DNA of 64,000 bases. It comes from Glaciecola sp041380235 (GTDB taxonomy: Bacteria; Pseudomonadota; Gammaproteobacteria; Enterobacterales; Alteromonadaceae). Below the pieces are notes generated by a model, which had not been told where the DNA came from, did not search any database, and saw only the letters and a list, made by a program, of their open reading frames with translations. Positions within the stretch are counted from its first letter, which is position 1; every line of letters starts with the position of its first letter. Positions 16,091 to 24,734 of this stretch are shown here, piece by piece. The position numbers were made by a program, and so were the translations under genes. The stretch is from the NCBI RefSeq assembly GCF_041380235.1, contig NZ_JBGIYY010000018.1, forward strand, positions 32,545 through 96,544, read 5' to 3'.

Positions 16091-17809
16091 GTGAGGATGA
16101 TGTCGGGCGCCGCAATGGTGGTAGAAGCGTTAAAAGATGTTGGGGTAACGCATTTATTTGGCTACCCAGGCGGGGCAGTTCTTGATATTTACGATGCGTT
16201 ACATCAACAAGATGCAGTCAAACATATATTAGTACGTCATGAGCAAGGTGCTTCGCATATGGCCGACGGCTATGCGAGAGCGACCGGTAAAACCGGAACG
16301 GTGCTAGTGACCTCAGGTCCAGGTGCGACTAATACACTCACCGGCATTGCAACTGCATTTATGGATTCGATTCCGATGGTGATATTGTCGGGGCAAGTTC
16401 CCTCAATGCACATTGGCGAAGATGCTTTTCAAGAAACCGATATGGTGGGATGTTCACGTCCGATCGTAAAGCACAGCTTTTTAGTTAAAAAAGCCACAGA
16501 CATTCCAAAAGCAATTGCTCAAGCTTATTACATTGCCAACTCTGGCCGACCAGGTCCGGTGGTAGTCGATTTACCCAAAGACATCGTAAACGTGCAGGAC
16601 TCGCATCCTTATGTGTTCCCAGATGATGTGACTATGCGCTCATATAATCCGACGCTGAAAGGCCACAATAAGCAAATTAAAAAAGCGGTTGCTAGCTTAT
16701 TAAAAGCCAAGCGCCCAGTAATTTATGTAGGTGGCGGCTCTATATCTTGCGATGCCTCTGATGTAGTAACCACCCTTGCTGAAAAGTTACAGGCGCCGGT
16801 GACGAGCACTTTGATGGGCCTAGGTGCGTTTTCAAGCGTGCATAAACAGTTTATTGGTATGCTGGGTATGCACGGTACCTTAGAAGCCAATAAGTCTATG
16901 CACAACGCAGACTGCATTATTTCATTAGGCGCTCGATTTGATGATCGCGTGACTAACAATGTTGAAAAATTCTGTCCATATGCTGATATTATTCACGTCG
17001 ATATTGACCCTGCGTCGATTTCAAAAATCGTTAATGCACACGTTCCGGTGGTGGGTTCGGTCAAAACCGTGGTCAAACAATTGCTGACTATGCTTGAAGA
17101 GCATGACTTATCTGAGCAAGAAGCTAGGCTGAGCGATTGGTGGGAGCAAATCAATGAATGGCGTGCTCGCCAATGTTTAAAGTACGATCAAGGGCCTGAA
17201 ACCATCAAGCCACAAAAAGTAATCGAGGCGGTTTATGAGCATACTAAAGGTGATGCCTACATAAGTTCTGACGTAGGCCAGCATCAGATGTTTGCTGCGC
17301 TTTACTACCCATTTGCAAAGCCGCGCCGGTGGATTAACTCTGGCGGTTTGGGCACTATGGGTTTTGGCTTACCAGCCGCAATGGGCGTGCAGTTTGCTCA
17401 CCCAGATGCATGCTCGGTAGTGATTACCGGAGACGGTAGTATTCAGATGAACATCCAAGAGCTCTCTACTTGTTTGCAGTACAACTTGCCGATAAAGATT
17501 ATTTCGTTGAACAACCGTGCCCTGGGTATGGTTCGTCAGTGGCAAGACATGAACTACAAGGGCAGGCATTCACATTCTTATATGGATTCTATGCCCGACT
17601 TTGTAAAACTCGCAGAAGCTTATGGTCATATTGGGATCAAAGTCGACAAACTTGAAGACCTAGATGATGCCATGGCGCGATGTTTTGCAGAAAAAGACCG
17701 CTTAGTATTTATGGATATTTGTATAGATCAAAATGAACATGTATATCCCATGCAAATAAAATATGGGGCAATGGACGACATGCGATTGAGCAAGACGGAG
17801 CGCACATAA
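16091..17809 (+). CDS. ilvI: Acetolactate synthase large subunit
   Basis: ThDP- and FAD-dependent enzyme of 572 residues that makes 2-acetolactate or 2-aceto-2-hydroxybutyrate, the first shared step of valine, leucine and isoleucine synthesis. GYPGGAVLDIYDAL near residue 24 and RHEQGASHMADGYARATG with the catalytic Glu near 52 are the ThDP N-domain; GARFDDRVT marks the central FAD domain; GDGSIQMNIQELST with the ThDP metal motif and NNRALGMVRQWQ are in the C-domain. Start is GTG with GAGGAGG seven bases upstream. The TAATG junction overlaps the small-subunit gene by one base. Isozyme assignment as IlvI rather than IlvB or IlvG rests on overall resemblance and on pairing with a long IlvH-type small subunit. 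Confidence 0.95.
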   Translation: MRMMSGAAMVVEALKDVGVTHLFGYPGGAVLDIYDALHQQDAVKHILVRHEQGASHMADGYARATGKTGTVLVTSGPGATNTLTGIATAFMDSIPMVILSGQVPSMHIGEDAFQETDMVGCSRPIVKHSFLVKKATDIPKAIAQAYYIANSGRPGPVVVDLPKDIVNVQDSHPYVFPDDVTMRSYNPTLKGHNKQIKKAVASLLKAKRPVIYVGGGSISCDASDVVTTLAEKLQAPVTSTLMGLGAFSSVHKQFIGMLGMHGTLEANKSMHNADCIISLGARFDDRVTNNVEKFCPYADIIHVDIDPASISKIVNAHVPVVGSVKTVVKQLLTMLEEHDLSEQEARLSDWWEQINEWRARQCLKYDQGPETIKPQKVIEAVYEHTKGDAYISSDVGQHQMFAALYYPFAKPRRWINSGGLGTMGFGLPAAMGVQFAHPDACSVVITGDGSIQMNIQELSTCLQYNLPIKIISLNNRALGMVRQWQDMNYKGRHSHSYMDSMPDFVKLAEAYGHIGIKVDKLEDLDDAMARCFAEKDRLVFMDICIDQNEHVYPMQIKYGAMDDMRLSKTERT

Positions 17810-18306
17810 TGAGACGAATTATTTCAGTATTAATGGAAAATGCTCCAGGCTCGCTATCTCGTATTGTTGGTGTGTTTTCGCAGCGTGGTTATAACGTCGA
17901 CTCACTCTGTGTGGCGCCAACGGCTGATCAAAGTTTGTCTCGCTTAACCATCATTACCGAGGCTGACAACAAAGTCATTGAGCAAATTACTAAGCAGGTA
18001 AACAAGCTTATTGATGTGCTTCGAGTGGCTGAGCTTACCGATTCAGCCCATGTTGAGCGCGAGTTAATGTTAATTAAAGTAGCGACACGGAATGAAACAG
18101 CCCGTTCTGAAGTGAAACGTAATGTCGATATTTTCAGAGCTCGGATTTTGGATGTAACGGCTCAGCACTATACTATTGAAATCACTGGTACCAGTGATAA
18201 ACTCACCGCATTCAGTGACGTAATGGCTCAGTGCGCAGAGATCACAGAGTCGGCGCGGACCGGTGTCTGTGGATTGTCGCGCGGCGATAGAGCGCTCAGA
18301 CCTTAA
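17809..18306 (+). CDS. ilvH: Acetolactate synthase small (regulatory) subunit
   Basis: Regulatory subunit of 165 residues, the IlvH length. The N-terminal ACT domain (ISVLMENAPGSLSRIVGVFSQRGYNVDSL) binds valine and gives feedback inhibition; the C-terminal ALS_ss_C domain follows from about residue 80 (ERELMLIKV). The C-terminus GVCGLSRGDRAL is the usual ending. Translation is coupled to ilvI through a one-base overlap, which keeps the subunits balanced. An intrinsic terminator follows 25 bases after the stop. Confidence 0.96.
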   Translation: MRRIISVLMENAPGSLSRIVGVFSQRGYNVDSLCVAPTADQSLSRLTIITEADNKVIEQITKQVNKLIDVLRVAELTDSAHVERELMLIKVATRNETARSEVKRNVDIFRARILDVTAQHYTIEITGTSDKLTAFSDVMAQCAEITESARTGVCGLSRGDRALRP

Positions 18307-18330
18307 ACAAGCGCTGTACATAAAATGATC

Positions 18331-18371
18331 AAAAGGGTTTTGAGGATTTATCTTCAAAACCCTTTCTTTTT
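18331..18371 (+). terminator. Intrinsic terminator of ilvIH
   Basis: Perfect 12-base stem AAAGGGTTTTGA (18332-18343) and TCAAAACCCTTT (18354-18365) with a 10-base loop, followed by CTTTTT. It ends the ilvI-ilvH transcript. Confidence 0.88.
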
Positions 18372-18579
18372 GCGCATATGTGCTACAATTAAAGTGTTTC
18401 TGGTATGAAGCGCATTTGTATTTTTTGATCCTGTAGATGTTAATATCTCCTGCTTTTTAATAAAGTGCCGAGGTTTCACTGTTGTTCTTCTTCATTAAAA
18501 AAATCCTAAATAAGTTTCTATGTCAGAGATGTGATTGCGCAGCATTTTGCGCGTTTTGATATAATAGTTCGAGGTTTAC
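18372..18579 (+). other. Leader region of the cold-shock gene
   Basis: Cold-shock genes often carry long structured 5' leaders. The 208 bases between the ilvH terminator and the csp start codon hold several T-rich runs, a small GCGCA/TGCGC hairpin (18537-18552), and CGAGGTTT twice, the second copy supplying the GAGG ribosome binding site. No recognisable cold box is visible, and I could not place the promoter with confidence. Confidence 0.35.
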
Positions 18580-18789
18580 ATGTCTAAAGTTACAGGCACA
18601 GTTAAGTGGTTTAACCCAGAAAAGGGTTATGGATTTTTAACGCAAGATAACGGCGGTAAAGACGTTTTTGTTCATTTCCGTGCGATAGTTGCAGAAGGGT
18701 ACAAAACGCTTCCAGAAGGCCAAAAGGTTTCCTTTGAAGTAGAAGACGGTCAAAAAGGGCTGCAAGCAGCTAACGTTGAGCTTATTTAA
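18580..18789 (+). CDS. Cold-shock protein, CspA family
   Basis: Five-stranded OB-fold nucleic-acid chaperone of 69 residues, normal for CspA. RNP1 is KGYGFLT (residues 16-22) and RNP2 is DVFVHF (28-33). WFNPEKGYGF and the C-terminal GLQAANVELI are typical. Which paralogue it corresponds to cannot be told. It is monocistronic, ending 25 bases before a strong bidirectional terminator. Confidence 0.96.
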   Translation: MSKVTGTVKWFNPEKGYGFLTQDNGGKDVFVHFRAIVAEGYKTLPEGQKVSFEVEDGQKGLQAANVELI

Positions 18790-18814
18790 GTTTTAACGCA
18801 TTCCGCTTCAATAA

Positions 18815-18855
18815 AAAAATGGCGCTTATTGATAAAATAAGCGCCATTTTTGTTT
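18815..18855. terminator. Bidirectional intrinsic terminator between csp and an amidohydrolase gene
   Basis: Perfect 16-base stem AAAAATGGCGCTTATT (18815-18830) and its complement (18836-18851) around a 5-base loop. A-rich and T-rich flanks make it work in both directions, serving csp on the plus strand and the convergent amidohydrolase gene on the minus strand. Confidence 0.92.
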
Positions 18856-18927
18856 TAGTTCGTATTCGCATTTTATGCTAGCCGAAAGAAAGATCTTGAA
18901 AAATTTGCGGCAGAACGACTTATTCAA

Positions 18928-20247
18928 CTAATTATTTTTGTAAACTTCGCCGGCTTTCATGACAAAATTCACATTTTGCAAAATAGCGATATCTTCAAGT
19001 GGGTTGCCTTTCACGGCAACAATATCACCCCATTTACCGGCTTCTATTGTGCCTAACTCATCTGCTTTGCCAATGTTGTCAGCACCATTAATTGTAGCAG
19101 TCTTAATCGCCTCCATGGGCGTCATGCCACCCCACTCGACTAACAACACAAACTCAAGCGCATTCTTACCGTGCTCAATTACGCCTGCATCGGTAGAAAA
19201 AGCAATATTAACGCCAGCAGTGTGTGCGTCTCGTACATATCGTTTAGCTTGAGTGAGTGCACGCTTGGACTTTTCTCTTTGTGCAGGTGTTAGAAAACTA
19301 TTTGGGTTGTCTATTAGGGGCTGCACAGTTGCGGCAGCAGATAAAGTTGGCGATAAATAAGCGCCGGTTTTTAAAAATAACTGAATACTCTCTTCATTCA
19401 AGAAAGTGCCGTGCTCTATTGCATCCACTCCCGCCCGCAATGAGGCATTGATGCCTTCGGCTCCATGCGCATGTGCCGCTACTTTGACGCCCATTAGGTG
19501 GGCAGTATCAACAATGGCTTTGAGCTCATCATCAAAAAACTGTTGCTCAAGGCCCGAGGCGCTGTCGGATAATACGCCAGCGGTAGCGGTCAATTTGATG
19601 TGGTCTGCTTTACGACGAATCTGCTCTCTAACGACTTTTCTGCATTCACTTACACCATCGCATACGCCTGAAGTTCGGATAACATCGGCAACAGATTGTT
19701 TGTAGCTATGTGTGATATCTCCATGCCCCCCGTTAATGGCTATAATGTGACCGGCAACATACGTGCGTGGACCAATAATATTGCCATTGTTAATCCCATC
19801 TCTAATCGCAAATATAGAGTCGCCTGAGAATGCGCCCATATCACGAACGGTGGTAAAGCCAGCTAATAATGTGTCTTTGGCATACTTTGCGCCGCGAATA
19901 GCAATGTCAGGATCTGACATTTGCACCCAATTTAAAGGTTCGTTAGGCTGCATGTAGATAGTAAAATGCACATGACCATCGATAAATCCGGGCATAACAA
20001 AATGCTCTTTTAAATCGTGCACCTCTAAGGTGTCTGATTCTGCTTTATTAACATTCCCAGGCAGAATATATCCGGCCTCGACGCTAAAGACCTTTCCGTT
20101 TCTTAATATTACGCTTTGTTCGCTTGCCACTGATTCACCGGGAACCGCTAATAAACGACCGGCATGAATAAGGTCCCATTGTTCTCCCAGCGTGGCAAAA
20201 GGATACAGCAAAAGCAATCCGAGGCAGGTTAATATTGGAGCACGCAT
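18928..20247 (-). CDS. Exported metal-dependent amidohydrolase (Xaa-Pro/Xaa-Arg dipeptidase-like)
   Basis: TIM-barrel amidohydrolase of 439 residues with a signal peptide (residues 1-21, ending FATLG-E), so it is periplasmic or secreted. Metal ligands appear in order: HVHF in FIDGHVHFTIY (first HxH), the carboxylated-Lys region HIKLTATAGVLSDS, His in VAAHAHGAEGI and AIEHGTFL, and the last Asp in AFSTDAG. This layout (with CGGHGD-like NGGHGD and GVLS motifs) belongs to the imidazolonepropionase-related group that includes exported dipeptidases acting on Xaa-Pro or Xaa-Arg peptides. It diverges from a YtcJ-type amidohydrolase and is the first of three such enzymes. The substrate is inferred only from the family. 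Confidence 0.88.
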   Translation of the reverse strand: MRAPILTCLGLLLLYPFATLGEQWDLIHAGRLLAVPGESVASEQSVILRNGKVFSVEAGYILPGNVNKAESDTLEVHDLKEHFVMPGFIDGHVHFTIYMQPNEPLNWVQMSDPDIAIRGAKYAKDTLLAGFTTVRDMGAFSGDSIFAIRDGINNGNIIGPRTYVAGHIIAINGGHGDITHSYKQSVADVIRTSGVCDGVSECRKVVREQIRRKADHIKLTATAGVLSDSASGLEQQFFDDELKAIVDTAHLMGVKVAAHAHGAEGINASLRAGVDAIEHGTFLNEESIQLFLKTGAYLSPTLSAAATVQPLIDNPNSFLTPAQREKSKRALTQAKRYVRDAHTAGVNIAFSTDAGVIEHGKNALEFVLLVEWGGMTPMEAIKTATINGADNIGKADELGTIEAGKWGDIVAVKGNPLEDIAILQNVNFVMKAGEVYKNN

Positions 20248-20457
20248 GAATTATCATCCTTAAAAATTGGCTGAATTAAAAATAGACGAGCAGAGCATAG
20301 GCTAACACTTGCTGGCTGTGCAAACTTTTATTTTGCCAACGAAATTCTAGGTATAAAGCCTGTTATCAATGTTGGCTCAGAGGAAAGGAGGCTGTTGAAT
20401 AAAGAAGGAACGTGGCGTATTGTATTAAATTCCCGAATCACTCGTTGGTTTTTGCAT

Positions 20458-22218
20458 ATGATACTCACTCACAAACTCACACTTCTCATTGTTATTTTGG
20501 TTGGGCTCAGTGCCTGTCAACCGGCACAAAATCCACCTACAGATATATCTGACAGTACTTCTGAAGCAAACAACAATAAGTTTGCCGACCGTGTGCTTAC
20601 CAACGGCACGGTTATAACCGTGGAAGCCGATCTGCCCGAGGTCCAAGCGATTGCGCTAAAAGACGGGCGTATTCTCGCGCTTGGCAGTGGGGATAGTATC
20701 TTGGCCTATATTGGCCCTGATACCGACGTGATCGATTTAGATGGTCGCGTCGCGATGCCGGGTTTTATAGAAGGTCACGGGCATTTTATTAGTTTAGGTC
20801 AGGCATTGATGATGCTGGATTTGGTCCCGACCCGTAGTTTTGAGGATATTGTCGATATGGTTGCAGAGGCAGCGGCCACTGCACAACCGGGAGAATGGAT
20901 TATCGGACGTGGTTGGCATCAGGAGCGTTGGGGGGATAGCGAAGAAACCTTGTATGATGGTTTACCGCATCACCGTCAACTCAGTGCAGTTAGTCCCAAT
21001 AACCCTGTGTTTTTAGTGCATGCAAGTGGACATGGCGTGTATGCAAATGAGATGGCTTTGAAGCTTGGCGGTATCGATAAAAACACCGCCGATACTGAGG
21101 GCGGCACCATTGTTCGCGATGAAAACGGTGATGCTACAGGTTACCTCAGACAAGCTGCTTCTAATTCTGTGAGGCAAGTACTCATGGATACACAAAACAG
21201 CCTTAGTGAAGAAACCCTGCAAGCGCAGTTTGAGCGTCAAGTTGAACTCGCTGGAGAAGAGGCACTGCGCCATGGTGTAACCTCGTTTCACGATATGGGC
21301 ACCAATTTTGCCAGTATAGACAGGCTTATTAAACTAGCCGATGAAGGGCGTTTGCCTATTCGACTACACATGGCCGTTCGTTTTGAGACCAACGAAGATA
21401 TGCGAAACCGTTTAGATGATTATCGTATGATTGGTCGGGGGGACGGATTTTTAACTATTCGTGCGCTTAAGCGCAATATCGACGGTGCACTGGGTACTCA
21501 CGGTGCGTGGATGCTCGACCCCTATACCGATAAGCCTGAAACCTCTGGCTTACCTCAAGCTTCGATGGAAAGCTTGCGCGAAACCGCTCAAGTGGCTTTT
21601 GACAAGGGCTTTCAGCTTAACACTCATGCTATTGGTGATAGAGGCAATCGCGAGGTCATGGATTTATACGAGAGTTTTGCCAACATCGACCCAGACCAAG
21701 ATTTACGCTGGCGCATTGAACATGCCCAAACACTGCACCCAGATGAGGTTTCGCGCTTTGCCCAGTTAGGCGTGATTGCGTCTATGCAAGGCGTGCACGC
21801 TACGTCAGACGGTCCATGGGTGCCGGTGCGTTTGGGTGAAGAGCGCTCTAAACAAAGAGCCTATGTTTGGCGAGCCCTTTTAGATGAGGGTGCTATCATC
21901 TGCAACGGCACCGATGTGCCGGTTGAATCTATTTCAGCCCTCGACTCCTATGTGGCTTCGGTGACCCGTCGTATGGCAAACGGCGAGCAATTTTTTCCTG
22001 AGCAATCCATGGGCCGAATGGAGGCGCTATATTCTTATACTATGGGTTGTGCAAAAGCGGTCTTTGATGAGGATGAGCTAGGTAGTCTGCGTGTTGGCAA
22101 ACGTGCAGATATCGTGGTCTTGAATGCTAATCCACTTACTGTGAGTGAAGCAGACTTGAGCGCTTTAGAAGTTCAGATGACCTTAGTTGACGGTGAAGTG
22201 CGGTACCAAGCCAATTAA
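20458..22218 (+). CDS. YtcJ-type amidohydrolase lipoprotein
   Basis: Amidohydrolase family 3 enzyme. The ATG at 20458 gives a lipoprotein signal ending in LSAC (Cys20), about 586 residues in all. A TTG at 20395 is also open and has AGGAGG just three bases ahead, so a longer form is possible, but its extra 21 residues would spoil the signal peptide. Motifs: AMPGFIEGHGHF (first HxH), the YtcJ block DGALGTHGAWML, NTHAIGDRGN, RIEHAQTLHPDE, and FNGTDVPVE-like CNGTDVPVESI with the last Asp. Family members hydrolyse amides of varied kind; the substrate is unknown. It is 36 bases upstream of a Cys-rich lipoprotein gene, probably in the same operon. Confidence 0.88.
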   Translation: MILTHKLTLLIVILVGLSACQPAQNPPTDISDSTSEANNNKFADRVLTNGTVITVEADLPEVQAIALKDGRILALGSGDSILAYIGPDTDVIDLDGRVAMPGFIEGHGHFISLGQALMMLDLVPTRSFEDIVDMVAEAAATAQPGEWIIGRGWHQERWGDSEETLYDGLPHHRQLSAVSPNNPVFLVHASGHGVYANEMALKLGGIDKNTADTEGGTIVRDENGDATGYLRQAASNSVRQVLMDTQNSLSEETLQAQFERQVELAGEEALRHGVTSFHDMGTNFASIDRLIKLADEGRLPIRLHMAVRFETNEDMRNRLDDYRMIGRGDGFLTIRALKRNIDGALGTHGAWMLDPYTDKPETSGLPQASMESLRETAQVAFDKGFQLNTHAIGDRGNREVMDLYESFANIDPDQDLRWRIEHAQTLHPDEVSRFAQLGVIASMQGVHATSDGPWVPVRLGEERSKQRAYVWRALLDEGAIICNGTDVPVESISALDSYVASVTRRMANGEQFFPEQSMGRMEALYSYTMGCAKAVFDEDELGSLRVGKRADIVVLNANPLTVSEADLSALEVQMTLVDGEVRYQAN

Positions 22219-22254
22219 TAACAGTTTATATAACTATGGATAGTGGAGACTGAA

Positions 22255-22854
22255 ATGAAAACCTTATACATCTTGCTTATAGCGATAGTGACACTAACTC
22301 TTTCGGCCTGTTTTGGAGAGAGTGAGACTGTGGAGACCACATCGGCGAAAAGCCCTGTATCAGAATCTGCTACCAGTAGCTTTGCTAAAGAACTGATTGA
22401 TGAACAAGGTTGCGACCCACGTATTGCTAACGCAATGGCGCCCTTCGATTCGGACTATGGCGAATGCGATATGCCAAAATTTGTTGAAGTATGCGGCGCC
22501 GATAATTTTGATGCTGGTGTTGCATTAATTGCAGAGGTCAGAGAATTGCAGAGTGGTCTAAACCCTTGGGTGTGGTCCTGCGCGCGGCGCATGGAGCCAA
22601 AAGTTGCGCTGGTTGCAGCATGTCAATATCGCATGGGGCAAAGCCAGCAGGTATGTGAGTGCAGCGTAAACGCAAGCTATGAGTCTGATGATGACAAACA
22701 GATGTTAGAATGGTTGGCGTTTACCGAAGCTAACGATCCGCACAGTAAGTTGGGTAAATTTAAAGAATGGTCAAGCTTCTCAGAAAACGGTCGCTGGGAA
22801 GAGCTAACAGAAGTGAGAGCTCGGCACTACGATAGAATTGAAAAGTGCATGTGA
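22255..22854 (+). CDS. Cysteine-rich lipoprotein of unknown family
   Basis: I do not recognise this protein. The ATG at 22255 with GGAG six bases upstream gives 199 residues; an in-frame GTG at 22243 would swallow that site. Residues 1-18 are a lipoprotein signal with lipobox LSAC (Cys19). A Ser/Thr-rich linker to about residue 45 precedes a globular part with eight further cysteines (in GCDPR, ECDMP, VCGAD, SCARR, ACQYR, the pair VCECS, and the C-terminal EKCM), an even number that suits disulfide bonding outside the cytoplasm. It sits between two exported amidohydrolase genes on the same strand, so a role as a partner or anchor is possible but unproven. Confidence 0.75.
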   Translation: MKTLYILLIAIVTLTLSACFGESETVETTSAKSPVSESATSSFAKELIDEQGCDPRIANAMAPFDSDYGECDMPKFVEVCGADNFDAGVALIAEVRELQSGLNPWVWSCARRMEPKVALVAACQYRMGQSQQVCECSVNASYESDDDKQMLEWLAFTEANDPHSKLGKFKEWSSFSENGRWEELTEVRARHYDRIEKCM

Positions 22855-23060
22855 TACAACACACCCTATTAGTATGATTAATGCCGAAGCGAGAAAAGCC
22901 TTAGCGATAATCTCGTTCACTGCAGCAATATTCAGTTTCTGTTAATTTCTCATTAACTATATTGTTAGCGTCGCCTTGTCCGAGCATTTGAGCAATATTG
23001 ATTGACTCAAGGCATTTGCTTGCTATGTTAAATTATTGCCACATTGAAAGTACCCTTAAC

Positions 23061-24659
23061 ATGAAAACATTTATCGCATTGTTGCTAGTTTTGACGTTTA
23101 TCGGTGGCTGCTCACATCAGCCTGCTGTTCAGTATGTGGCTGTGCAGTATGATCTGCTTATTCGCAACGCAATGCTCGTCGATGGCACGGGCAACGAGCC
23201 CTATCGAGGCGATCTTGCTATAACAGGCGATACTATTGCTGCGATGGGTAATTTAGGCAATGCGACGGCTTTGCGAGTTATTCAAGCAGATGGAAAAGCG
23301 CTGAGCCCCGGTTTTATTGACTTGCACTCCCATGCTGAAAACGACGTATTAAAACGCCCCGATGCCAAGAACAATATTCTACAAGGTGTGACCACCATTC
23401 TTGCTGGTAATTGCGGCGGGAGCCCAGTGGATATCGGTGATTATTTTGAGCGCTTAGCGGCAAACCCAACATCGTTAAATGTTGCTTTGCTGTTAGGGCA
23501 CAACAGCGTTAGGCAAGCCGTTATGCAGCGGGAAAATAGGCACGCCACAGCGGCAGAAATAGAGGCAATGGAGCGCTTGGTCGCGCAGGCAATGGGTGAC
23601 GGTGCCTTTGGTTTGTCCTCTGGTTTAATATACATTCCGGGCTCTTTTGCACCGCCTGCAGAACTCGAAGCATTAGCCAATGTTGCACATAGCTACGAAG
23701 GCTTTTACGCCAGCCACATTCGGTCTGAAGGTTCCGATGTACTCAATGCATTGCAAGAGGCTATCGACGTGGGAGCACAAGTAGGCCTTCCGGTGCACAT
23801 ATCACATCATAAAACCGCCGGGCCTTCTGCATGGGGGCTGAGCAAAGATACTTTGGCACTGATTGATATGCATAGAGCTAAGGGCATCGACATAAGCCTC
23901 GACCAATATCCTTACACCGCGTCAAATACTAATTTAGGTGTACTGATGCCGCCTTGGTCTCTGGCGGGTGGACAGCAAGCATTTTTAGAGAGAATGCAGC
24001 AAAGCGCGAGTCGCAGCAAAATATTAGAAGACGTAAAGCGGATTATCGATGAGCAACGAGCCGGCTCTGAGTTTTGGCGAATTCAGATCAGTAGCTATCC
24101 TCATGACCCTTCTTTGGTAGGCAAAAACTTTGAAAAAGTCCTGAAACAGCGAAATATCGCGGTGAATTTACACAATGCCGCCGAGCTTGCCATTGAAATT
24201 CAGGTCAACGGCGGGGGGCGCGGTATTTATCACACCATGCAAGATGAAGATGTTGAGCGTATTATGCGTCATCCCCATACATCAATTGCGTCTGATGGTG
24301 CTGGCGTAGAGTGGCAAAAAGGCAGTCCACATCCACGTAATTACGGGACGTATCCTCGTACTTTGGCGTTGTACGTGCGCGATAAAGGTTTGCTTAGCTT
24401 GCCGGAGGCGGTGAAAAAAATGACCTCAATGCCAGCGAATCGAATGGGCCTAATCGATCGGGGTTTGTTAAAAGAAGGGTATAAGGCAGATGTTTTGATG
24501 TGGGATCCCAGCACTATTGCAGATAACTCGACCTTTGCCGATCCGCATCAATATTCTACAGGCATCGACTATGTCATTGTTAACGGCGTCGTCGTTGTAG
24601 AAGACGGAGAAATGACCGATGCTCGCCCAGGGCTCGCTTTGCATTCAAATAGCCAGTAA
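23061..24659 (+). CDS. Exported N-acyl-D-amino-acid deacylase-like amidohydrolase (lipoprotein)
   Basis: D-aminoacylase-type amidohydrolase of 532 residues. The ATG at 23061 begins a lipoprotein signal ending IGGC (Cys17); an in-frame TTG at 22998 would add 21 residues without improving it. The family blocks are all present: DLLIRNAMLVDGTGNEPYRGD at the N-terminus, PGFIDLHSHAENDV (first metal site), the metal-bridging Cys in LAGNCGGSP, GLSSGLIYIPG, HISHHKTAG, SDGAG (catalytic Asp) and HPRNYGTYPRTL. Enzymes of this type remove acyl groups from N-acyl-D-amino acids or cleave D-dipeptides. Placed outside the cytoplasm, it could process D-amino acid-containing peptides from peptidoglycan; this is inference. 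Confidence 0.88.
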   Translation: MKTFIALLLVLTFIGGCSHQPAVQYVAVQYDLLIRNAMLVDGTGNEPYRGDLAITGDTIAAMGNLGNATALRVIQADGKALSPGFIDLHSHAENDVLKRPDAKNNILQGVTTILAGNCGGSPVDIGDYFERLAANPTSLNVALLLGHNSVRQAVMQRENRHATAAEIEAMERLVAQAMGDGAFGLSSGLIYIPGSFAPPAELEALANVAHSYEGFYASHIRSEGSDVLNALQEAIDVGAQVGLPVHISHHKTAGPSAWGLSKDTLALIDMHRAKGIDISLDQYPYTASNTNLGVLMPPWSLAGGQQAFLERMQQSASRSKILEDVKRIIDEQRAGSEFWRIQISSYPHDPSLVGKNFEKVLKQRNIAVNLHNAAELAIEIQVNGGGRGIYHTMQDEDVERIMRHPHTSIASDGAGVEWQKGSPHPRNYGTYPRTLALYVRDKGLLSLPEAVKKMTSMPANRMGLIDRGLLKEGYKADVLMWDPSTIADNSTFADPHQYSTGIDYVIVNGVVVVEDGEMTDARPGLALHSNSQ

Positions 24660-24674
24660 ATTCATCAACACATA

Positions 24675-24709
24675 AAAAAGCCCCTGCATGTTAATTTGCA
24701 GGGGCGTTT
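24675..24709. terminator. Bidirectional terminator between the D-aminoacylase-like gene and fadA
   Basis: Perfect 9-base GC-rich stem GCCCCTGCA (24680-24688) and TGCAGGGGC (24697-24705) with an 8-base loop, flanked by six A on the left and GTTTT on the right. It can end both the plus-strand amidohydrolase transcript and the minus-strand fadBA transcript. Confidence 0.88.
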
Positions 24710-24734
24710 TAATACTGATTGTTAGTGTGCTGCG

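Noticed and set aside
18560..18565. TATAAT just before the cold-shock gene as its promoter
   Set aside because: Only 14 bases from the start codon and no -35 box at a proper distance; it lies where the leader should be.
20395..20457. TTG start with AGGAGG for the YtcJ-type amidohydrolase
   Set aside because: The spacing of three bases is too short and the added residues would place charged sequence before the lipoprotein signal; kept as an alternative only.
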